Shown here one piece after another: positions 56,117 through 64,000 of a DNA stretch of 64,000 nt (position 1 is its first letter; each line of letters starts with the position of its first letter). The notes under the pieces are model-generated. The model was not told the DNA's origin. It made no database searches and was given only the letters and a program-made list of their open reading frames with translations. Origin of the DNA: [Phialemoniopsis] sp. UDSM-2020 (taxonomy: Eukaryota > Ascomycota > Sordariomycetes > Thyridiales > Thyridiaceae). The stretch lies in the NCBI GenBank assembly GCA_018873225.1, contig JAEILZ010000008.1, positions 496,001 through 560,000 of the forward strand, given 5' to 3'. A program made the translations under genes and the position numbers.

Positions 56117-59056
56117 ATGTCTCAATCGACGCAAGACGCATCGGACTACCCGAAGAAGGGCTTGCACTGGAGAGATTCAGTCATTGACGAGCTGGAAGCA
56201 GTCAATATTGCGATTCAGAATGGTCTCGACCCTAACACGCTATGGAAGGAAGAAGATCTGATCAAACCAATCCCAAAGGGTGGCTGCGTTATGCCCCACG
56301 TCCCCAGTTGCTCAGAGGCTTGGCCACACCACAACACCCCGCTACATCGAGCTCTTCGCTTTTCGGATTTTGAATCCGCACAGTTCTTACTTCAGAATGG
56401 AGCTGATATCAACCTATACAACAGCGTTGGCATGACACCACTGCATGAAGCCGTCTGGAATCACGCTTATGAGGCCGTCCGTTTCCTCATCGCCAATAAC
56501 GCGGATCTCAACAAGCCAACCGTCAAAACTTGCGTCCGATATGAAGACGTTGGAAAAGATATTGAGACTGACGGAGGCGAACTTGTCATCCAAAAGGCTC
56601 TGTTTTTCTCAGATCTCACGTTGCTGCGACTTCTGGTGGAGGCTGCAGGGGCGGAACTTTGCCCTCCCTCCCAACAGCCTTGGACAGTCCTTGATCTAGC
56701 ATTGCTGTCGGGCGATCGAAAGACGGTCGAATATCTGCTGTCCAATGGTTTTGAATTGCCCAAGACGCAACTGGCTCAAGGGGATTCCTCAGTCGAAGGG
56801 CCCCACAGTGCCACTTCACGCGATCTTCTGGACTTTACGACGACTCGTGGCCTCGTACCCCCGCAAGAACTCTACGAGGCCTACTGTTTCGCCTTAGAGC
56901 GCATCGATAATCAAGCTGCCCCTGCCGACGAGCTAATTCGACAACTATTCCAGGCCTTGCAAGATAATGCGGGCCCTAATTGGACGACCAACACGAGCAA
57001 GTATTGCGATGCCTGCTGCGAATTCCAGGCCAGGGTTGCGACCATGTACGATACACGCGCAGGGTCCGAAGTTGAAATCACGCTGCACCAGAGTGGGCGG
57101 GATCTAGATGACTCGGCGACTGGCGGCTGTCGCCTATGCGCCTTGTTCGCCGACGCTCTCGATCACGCCCAGACCAATGGGCGTCATGTCGCAGACTCTA
57201 GCTCTGGCAAACCTGTCCTGCTCACAGCGTCACTGTCTTTCCATGCCGCATCGAGTGCGCCGTGGCTAAATCTACATGTGGCGTGCGATAACCCTCGCAT
57301 TCGAATGGACGTCAGAACAGTGCCCACTCAGCCCATATCAGAGGATGACAGCGAGCCAGACACAACCACCTGGTCACCTGCGGCTGTCAAAACAGCGAAG
57401 AGTTGGCTACGAGCGTGCCAACCTGGAGAGACCCAATTCCACTTTCGCCACATGGGCTACCGCAATCGGAAGACGAAAGTAAACCTACCGAGACGACTCC
57501 TTCATATTGCAACGCATCTTGAGGACCCGCGTGTTGTTGAGATACAGGGCGATCCTGTCTCTTACTGTACGTTGTCATACTGCCGAGGCGACAAGGGCTT
57601 CTTCAGTACGACACAGGACAACCTTGCACAAATCATGACGGGAATCCCAATGGCGTCTCTTCCGGTCCTAATGCAGGATGCAATCACTGTAGCTCGGAGC
57701 TTGGATTTCGAGTACATCTGGATAGACGCTTTGTGCATTGTACAAGACGACAAGGAGGATTGGGCTCATGAGGTCGCCATCATGGACGCTGTCTACTTCA
57801 ATGCGGACCTGACCATCTCCACTCTCGTAGCCAGTGATTGCCACACCAGCCTCTTCCGCCCTAGACGATGCCGGACTCGTCGGCCAGTCGCCTTGGATAT
57901 CTGGCTGCCCAAATACTGTCGGTGGGAAATACCCAACTCATCGCTTGTCTTGTTTGCCGACTGGCTGCAAAAGGATCACCGCGAAGATGACACGTTTCGC
58001 GGGCCGGTACACTCGAGAGGCTGGACTTTGCAAGAGCAGCTCTCGAGCAAGAGCATCCTCTACTTTGGTGATGGGGTATTGTATTGGGAATGCCTTCATG
58101 GGTTTGCCTCCGAGGTGGATCCCCAGGGAGATCTCTTGAGTAACCCGCGGTTCCTGCGCGAGACAAAGCGAGACGTACAAGGTGCAGTGGATCTACCTGA
58201 AACCCATCGTCGCGACCGATGGGAGCGAAATGTTCCGGCGTTTGAGCGCTGGAAAAGCCAGGTGAAGGAGTTCTCCAGACGAAAACTTACCGATCCCGCT
58301 GACAGACTGCCGGCATTCGCTTCAATCTCCTCGAGCTTGGCAACTGCTGGTGGGAACAGTTTCCTGTGTGGAATCTGGGATGGGGACAAGGCACTGGAAA
58401 GTCTCTGCTGGAACGTCACCAAACCCCTCTCGGACCAAGAGGCAAGAATCCGGAACATGCCATCATGGAGCTGGGCGTCTCTTCCTGGCGAAATTTCGTT
58501 CGAATATCCCAGTCGTGCTGGAAGAGGGGAAGCCGAGTTCGTACCAAACGCTGCCGTCATCTCTGTCAACACCCAGTCCCGTGGCGCTTTGAGCACCTGC
58601 AGCTCCATCACTCTCAAGGGCGATCTCTGCAAGAAAGTGCCGCTCCGCTTTTCAAGCTCTCCGGCCAACAGCATGGGTGATTTCTTTTTGTCAAAGCTGA
58701 TTGGCAGCTATGACTGCGTCTTTCTCGACTATGACCTTGCAATCTTTGAAGATGTTTATACAGTGGACATCCTGACCATCCCCCACGGACCGCCACACAC
58801 AGGATATGGCTATCCTAGGTGGCCGGGCGGTCGACCTGGTGTGACCATCAAGCTCTTGCTGCAGAAGGAAAGCGGCAAAGAAGATGTTTATCGCCGCATT
58901 GGAATTGGTATTGGATCCCGATGTCCCAGGAATTCTGACGAGCCCAGAGATAACACAAAGCTATGGGATGAGGCTGATATGACAGGTCTGGATTGGCTCG
59001 GGTGGATGGAGATTCACGAAGATGTCAAATTGGACCAAGAGTTTGTCCTCATCTAA
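56117..59056 (+). CDS. Ankyrin-HET protein (heterokaryon-incompatibility type)
   Basis: 979 aa, intronless. N-terminal ankyrin repeats at about 72-210: NTPLHRALRFSDFESAQFLL, GMTPLHEAVWNHAYEAVRFL and weaker repeats after them. They probably act as the recognition part. A cysteine-pair region (KYCDACCEF, GGCRLCALF) precedes the HET domain, as in the kinase-HET protein at 11332. HET signatures: YCTLSYCRGD (about 482), WIDALCIVQDDKEDW (about 535), and RGWTLQEQLSSKSILYF (about 634), all intact. A long C-terminal region follows with the usual PSWSWASLPGEISF. HET proteins induce cell death when triggered, and expression is normally tightly controlled; the palindromic repeats in its promoter are of interest for that reason. 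Confidence 0.93.
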   Translation: MSQSTQDASDYPKKGLHWRDSVIDELEAVNIAIQNGLDPNTLWKEEDLIKPIPKGGCVMPHVPSCSEAWPHHNTPLHRALRFSDFESAQFLLQNGADINLYNSVGMTPLHEAVWNHAYEAVRFLIANNADLNKPTVKTCVRYEDVGKDIETDGGELVIQKALFFSDLTLLRLLVEAAGAELCPPSQQPWTVLDLALLSGDRKTVEYLLSNGFELPKTQLAQGDSSVEGPHSATSRDLLDFTTTRGLVPPQELYEAYCFALERIDNQAAPADELIRQLFQALQDNAGPNWTTNTSKYCDACCEFQARVATMYDTRAGSEVEITLHQSGRDLDDSATGGCRLCALFADALDHAQTNGRHVADSSSGKPVLLTASLSFHAASSAPWLNLHVACDNPRIRMDVRTVPTQPISEDDSEPDTTTWSPAAVKTAKSWLRACQPGETQFHFRHMGYRNRKTKVNLPRRLLHIATHLEDPRVVEIQGDPVSYCTLSYCRGDKGFFSTTQDNLAQIMTGIPMASLPVLMQDAITVARSLDFEYIWIDALCIVQDDKEDWAHEVAIMDAVYFNADLTISTLVASDCHTSLFRPRRCRTRRPVALDIWLPKYCRWEIPNSSLVLFADWLQKDHREDDTFRGPVHSRGWTLQEQLSSKSILYFGDGVLYWECLHGFASEVDPQGDLLSNPRFLRETKRDVQGAVDLPETHRRDRWERNVPAFERWKSQVKEFSRRKLTDPADRLPAFASISSSLATAGGNSFLCGIWDGDKALESLCWNVTKPLSDQEARIRNMPSWSWASLPGEISFEYPSRAGRGEAEFVPNAAVISVNTQSRGALSTCSSITLKGDLCKKVPLRFSSSPANSMGDFFLSKLIGSYDCVFLDYDLAIFEDVYTVDILTIPHGPPHTGYGYPRWPGGRPGVTIKLLLQKESGKEDVYRRIGIGIGSRCPRNSDEPRDNTKLWDEADMTGLDWLGWMEIHEDVKLDQEFVLI

Positions 59057-59896
59057 GGTAGTTGAACTTTGGTGACTGGGGCAATGGGTTGGAGTTCTGG
59101 TAATCTTGTAAAAGACTTACTGATATCAATCACGTATTGATTATACGACAGGCATCAGTTGATGAATGGCAAGCCTTGGGACCCTACCTCTGAGTATACC
59201 ACAGACTTTAAGCAGTAATACTGATTACGCAAAAAGCATTAGGAATAGTCCACTTATTCTTAGTACACTTGACATACAAGAATCGCTTTTCAGCCACATT
59301 GCTGGAGTATCTCATCATCGTAGGTAGCGTCTGCATGTCTGGTGTTTATGGCGGCCATCGAGGTAGCTCTTGCTACGTACAGTCCAGTCAACCTTGATGG
59401 CGCGCGTCATTTATCCTTTTAATCGAGCAGACATTAGACATCGCATATTTACGCTCAGCCGTGAATCCCTTTGTGCGCACTGTGGATGCATAGGGTGTGG
59501 TCTTGGGAGGTCGAGACCGGCCGGACTCGTCTCCGCGGCTTCTGATTGGTTGTCGGCATAAACGCCGGAGGCCATCATCGTCCAGTCACTTCAAGTTTGC
59601 TTGCGCCCAGGCTGCTAGTCGCCACCTTTTGCATCGGACGACAAGAGAACCAACAGACCGTGATCGCCACACCTGGTCCGAAAAGTTTGCGCCGAGAAAA
59701 AAACCCCCGGGAGCACACATATGGGGGGCGGGACATCTACGGCACTCGGTCATCATCTTCATAGAAAACGACTTTCATTTCTAGTCATCACTTCAATTTT
59801 TTGGTAGTGGGCCTTGACTTCTTGAGCCTGGTGAGTCTAGTCAAATCCACACTGTGTTGGCAGCAGATGAGCTGATCAGGCTTCTCTGCCAGCACC
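59057..59896. other. Intergenic
   Basis: 840 bp between the ankyrin-HET gene and the Zn2Cys6 regulator. It carries the latter's promoter and the former's 3' end. Short open frames only; no gene or repeat seen. Confidence 0.4.
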
Positions 59897-62360
59897 ATGA
59901 ATGAAAGGAGATTCATCCCCATCCAGCCGCGTGTAGGCTCAGCGCCTCATCGCGGCCAGGATGGCGACCGTCCTCCAGTCCGCACCAAGTCCAAGCAAAA
60001 GATTACCGCCGCTTGCGAAGCTTGTCGGGCGCGCAAGGCAAGGGTAAGGTGTAGCCACCTTGGGCAGCATTGATCGACATTTTGATATCTGTGATCTAGC
60101 TGACATGCAGCACGTCAGTGTCCCGGAGAGCGGCCGCGATGCCAAAACTGCCAGCAGCGGGAAGTCGAATGCATCTATCCCGCCGCCCCGGGTCAGACTC
60201 GACTCGCGGGGTTGCGGGAGGAACTTGCTCGACTCCGGGGCAGCAACGGGGCCAGGACCGGCGCAGATGGCACTGATAACGGGTCAACCGACTCTAAGCC
60301 CACGACAGCCGAAGTGTCGGATGCTGAACAGGTGTCCGTGGCGACACTCAGCTCAGCCAACGGCGCCGCTGGCCCCGTAGCGCACCCGCAACCCCCTGCC
60401 GGGACCATCACGGCCAAGCAGGCCGCCGCCGTGACCGGCAGCCCCTTTGACGTCAACAACATCGTGCGCTTCCTGCTCGACAACGTCGACGTCATCAGCC
60501 AGTCCTTCTCCTACTACATCGACTGCACCGACTTCCTCTTCTGCTCCTACACCCGCCCCGACGCCGAGCGCCTCTTCCGCTCCGTCGTCTCGCCGCACCC
60601 GGAGCCGCTGACCAGGCCCTTGCTCTGCCAGCTCTGCGCCATGGCCTCCGTCGGCGCGAGCTTCTCGCGGGACCGCATCCCCGGCGAGCTCGAGGACTAC
60701 TTCTACAACGTGGCCAAGATGTTCCTCGACGACTGCATCGAGACGAGCCCGCCCGCGGCCATCAAGGTGTGCACGCTGCTCGTCGCGCGCAACATTGTGA
60801 CCAAGGCCACCGTCGCGCTGGCGTACATCGAGCTAGGCCTCGGCCTCGCGCGCAATCTCGGCCTGTTTGGAGCGCAGCGTCCGCCCCGGTGCGGCATCGA
60901 CGAGGCCGGCTGGCTCGAGCTCAAGCGCATATGGCGGTGCCTGCTGACGCTGCAATTCTGGCTGCAGACGACACTGGGCTGGCGGCCCGGCGACGACGGG
61001 CGCAGCGACGCCGACGGGGCCGACGCGCTGACGTTCGGTGACGTTGAGTTCGACGTGCCGAGCGGCCTGCAGGACAACGAGTTCTTCCAGCGCGAGCTGG
61101 CCAAGATCTCGATCCTCAAGCAAAAGATCCTGCAGGTCCTCGCGCCGTCCGTGGGCGACGGCGACGGCGACGGCAAGGGGGGCGCCGGGCCGAGCCCGGC
61201 CATGTTCGCCGCGCTGCGCCGGTCCCTCGAGTCGTGGTACGGCGGGCTACCGCCCGACGCGCAGATCGCCAACCTGCCCGGCGCGCCGGTCGAGTCGGTC
61301 ACGCGCTTCAAGCTGTACTACCTACACCTGATGCACCTGGGCACGATCCTGCTGCTGTTCCGGCGGTTCGTGCGGTACTACCGGCACCACAAGAGGGCCG
61401 GGGCCGGAGCTGGGGATGATGATGAGATGAGGGAGGAGGCGCGGCGGTGGGCGGTCGACGGGCCGATGGCGGCGAGGCACGTTGCGCGGCTCTGCGATCT
61501 CATGTACACCGAGGGCGGGGTGGTGCGGCACTGCTGGATCTGCATGTGAGTCTTTTCATGGCTTTCCGTCCCTTGAAAACCCGTTGGTACTGACAAAGAG
61601 TCATGGCAGCTTCCAGCCGTACCTAGCAAGCTGCGTCCTCATCCACACCTCCCTGCAGACCCTCCTCACGGGCCGACACAAGCCCTCGGCAGCCGGCGCC
61701 GCCGACAACAGCCAGTGGTCCGCCGACGTCGACCTCGCGCGCCGCATGCTGGCCGTGCTCTCCAACTGCGCGCGCCTCGACCCCATCGCGCGCAGCTTCG
61801 AGCGCACCCTGCGCGGCTACTGGGACCTGCTGCAGGACGCCGTCACCGCATCGCAGGACGGCGGTGCCAACTCGATGATGGACCTCGACGACGATACCAA
61901 CCCCAACGACATCGTCGACGGCGCCTTGACAACATCTTCTGCCTCTGCCACGACCCCCGACACCGACAACGACGTAGAGTACCTCCTCACCACGGCCCCG
62001 GGCCCGACGCGCTTCCACGCCGCGGCGCGCGAGCTCCTGCACCTCGTGGGCCGCCCCTTCGGCGACGAGCGCGTGCGCCCGGAGCGCTCAGAGTACCTGT
62101 TCCGCGACACGCTCATCAACCACGAGGAGTGCATCTTTGGGATCCACAAGGAGTGGGTCGACGAGTTCGCCGCCTCCTCCGCGTCCAACAGCCAACCGGG
62201 TTCGCCGCCCCCGCCTCAGCACCGGGCGCTCGAGATCCTGTCGGGCGTGCAGGGCGAGTTCCTGGGCAGCGAGAGGCCGAGCGGGTGGGCGGGCAGCCGG
62301 ACCATGGCCGAGTACGCCGCGGGCGCGTCGAGCCGGGACCATGTTGCCGAGCCGGAGTGA
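59897..62360 (+). CDS. Zn2Cys6 transcription factor with fungal-specific TF domain
   Basis: 774 aa in three exons (59897-60043, 60119-61545, 61610-62360). The first junction completes a canonical cluster: C40, C43, C50, C57, C60 and C67 (AACEACRARKARCPGERPRC), followed by a short coiled-coil dimerisation segment (LAGLREELARLRG). The acceptor is the CAG after CACGTC at 60118. Residues from about 135 (NNIVRFLLDNVDVISQSFSY) form a PF04082-type region: CQLCAMASVGASFSRDRIP, VALAYIELGLGLARNLGLFG and WRCLLTLQFWLQTTLGWRPG. The C-terminal half, rich in D, G and S, includes LVGRPFGDERVRPERSEYLF. Codon use is strongly GC-rich. No obvious neighbour it would control. Confidence 0.9.
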
Positions 62361-62723
62361 TGAGTATTTGGGCGCTGTTCGTCTGGAGTTTCTATACTCT
62401 TCTACTGTGGAAAACCTAGATAGACACGGCATGTGATCACTTTGGGTTTATGGGCGTTTCTATTGATCTGGCCTGATGTGACATGTCGCAACTCTCAACC
62501 TCTTCATCATCTCAAGAGCCCGATGCTTTGAACAAAGAGCAAAACGCCGCTGTATTGCCATTGGTAAAAGATAACCTAGCCATGAAAAATAGATACACGA
62601 AATGTCTAAGCAATACACTGGTGGCACGGGAAGATGGTCCACCGCATTTTCATAAAAACCCAAAAGCACGTAAAAGCCAAACGCGAGTCCCTCCCTTCCC
62701 AACAACCCAACACACCCATATGA
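62361..62723. other. Intergenic, tail-to-tail
   Basis: 363 bp between the convergent Zn2Cys6 and chromodomain genes. No gene seen. Confidence 0.45.
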
Positions 62724-64000
62724 TTACGCACCAGGCTGCAGCGGGCGGCCGCCGACCTTGGTCCAGTACAGCTGCACCAGCTTGGGCTGATCCTTGCGGA
62801 ACTGCTTCTCGTCCTCGAGCGTCGGTTCCTCGAAGCCCAGCCACTGCACCTTCAACTTGAGCTCCTTGCCCGCCGCACCGCCTTTCCTGCCCTTCTTCGT
62901 CGCCGCCGCGACGCCGCGCTTGCGCTTCGTGCCCTGGGCCCCAGCCTTGGCAACCCACTCGTGGCCCACGATAGCAAACACGATATCGATGCCGTCGGGG
63001 CCGGCGTAAGGCGCGTACGCAGCGCGACCGCCCTTCTTGGAGGCCCAGTACTCGAACAGCGCCTCGGGTGCGTCCTGCTGGATGACGGCCTCGGGTTCCC
63101 AGCTGGGGCCGCCGGCGTCGGCGCCCTCCCACTCGACCAGGACCTCGGGCTCGTCGCCTTCCTCGGCGCGGTGGTCGGCGATGCGGGCGATGTAGAAGAC
63201 CTGCTCGGCGGACAGGCTCCTGCGGGCGCTGGGGCTCTTGGCGGATTGCTTGCCGGGGGATGGCGCGGCGGACGCAGGGCCGTCCTCGAGCTCCGACATG
63301 TAGGCGATGACGGGGCCGCCGGCGGACTTGGAGGGCGAGGCCTTGGCCTGGGTGGGCGTCTTGCCGCCCTTGCGCGCGCTGCTCTTGGGCGGCTGCTGGG
63401 TGGCGGGGCTGGCGATGGTGACCTGCTTCGGGGTGCGCGACCTGGGGCTCGGCTTGGCGAGGGCCGAGGAGGAAGCCGACGCGCCTGCTCCGGGCGAGAA
63501 GGAGGGCACGGCGGCGGCGAACAGCTTCTTAACTGGCGACGACTGCGCCGGCTGGTGCGACGCGTCTCCTGCGGTAGAGTCTTCTTGCCTGGTGGCGGTC
63601 TGGCGCGAGGGCGACATGCTGGAGGCCCGAGCGGCGATATCGTTCAGGGCTCTCTGCGGGGTGGAGAGGAGCTGGCCCATTCCTTTTGGCGTCATGTTAG
63701 CGGTCTGTTTCATGGTTGTGCGATTGCGATCGGGAAATCGCGCATTGATGGTGGTGTGATGGGTTTGTGAGGCGCAAACAACATTGAGGCTCAAGCGCAT
63801 CTCACGCGACCAGCATCATCGCGACAAGTCTCGAGTGAGCGCATCATGAGCGCGCAATTGAGTTGACTCATCACGCGTGCGCAAAGTGAATCGAGTGAAC
63901 AGCAAGCAAACAGTGTCATGTTTATCCTTACCTCTCAATGCGGTGCCGAAGAAGCCGGAGGTGCGCGGCACCTTGTTGGGGCGCGGCGAGCCATCATCGG
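62724..64000 (-). CDS. Chromodomain-containing protein (5' end beyond window)
   Basis: Nuclear chromatin-associated protein; partial. The body (from about 63680 down to the stop at 62724) encodes a disordered, Ser/Pro/Ala/Lys-rich region with a bipartite-type basic pattern, a chromodomain-like segment (VFYIARIADHRAEEGDEPEVL with VEWEGADAGGPSWEPEAV), a basic linker (KRKRGVAAATKKGRKGG) and a second small module (LKVQWLGFEEPTLEDEKQF) that may be chromoshadow-like. An ATG occurs at 63800, but a better reading has an upstream exon that runs off the window (ending PRTSGFFGTALR at about 63937) with a GTAAGG donor and an acceptor near 63681 behind a GCTAAC branch site, which joins in frame at GMGQLLSTP. 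The N-terminus and true start therefore lie outside. Confidence 0.8.

Overview
This is nuclear DNA from a filamentous ascomycete (Pezizomycotina, probably a Sordariomycete; the genus cannot be fixed from sequence alone). The basis is many 50-90 nt introns with GTAAGT-like donors and CTRAC-like branch sites, and families typical of these fungi: Zn2Cys6 regulators, HET-domain proteins, Dal5-type transporters, an AA9-like LPMO and an RTA1 protein. I support 24 protein-coding genes, one of them cut by the right edge. Exon models were built by hand from splice sites, reading frame and conserved motifs. I saw no rRNA, convincing tRNA, CRISPR array or intact transposon.

Layout. 0.1-7.2 kb: MFS transporter, transaldolase-like enzyme and a regulator with both C2H2 fingers and a Zn2Cys6 cluster. 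7.5-15.9 kb: a divergent pair of related kinase genes, one kinase-only (minus) and one kinase fused to a HET cell-death domain (plus), with 2.1 kb between them. 16.1-22.6 kb: a TauD-type dioxygenase divergent from a Dal5-type transporter, then an FAD monooxygenase, which looks like a small catabolic group. 23.0-30.3 kb: GC-rich, intronless beta-mannosidase and a large membrane protein. 30.4-37.4 kb: AAA ATPase, AA9-like LPMO and a single-pass surface protein. 37.9-44.6 kb: APH-type phosphotransferase, Zn2Cys6 regulator and RTA1 transporter. 44.8-51.4 kb: two tandem coiled-coil paralogues of unknown family, a Zn2Cys6 regulator and a PEX11-like protein. 53.9-64.0 kb: amino-acid permease, ankyrin-HET protein, Zn2Cys6 regulator and a chromodomain protein that runs off the window.

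By eye, the window alternates between GC3-rich, intron-poor conserved genes (23-30, 38-44.6, 54-55.7, 60-64 kb) and blocks with lower GC and more introns. The lower-GC blocks hold the incompatibility-type and catabolic genes.

The most unusual feature is the linker between the kinase and HET modules (13402-13875). It reads as seven consecutive short introns separated by exons of only 3, 6, 3, 3, 3 and 3 nt. All are in phase 0, so the frame survives any combination of inclusion or skipping. Two other genes also need microexons of 3 and 4 nt to restore invariant motifs, so this genome clearly splices exons that small.
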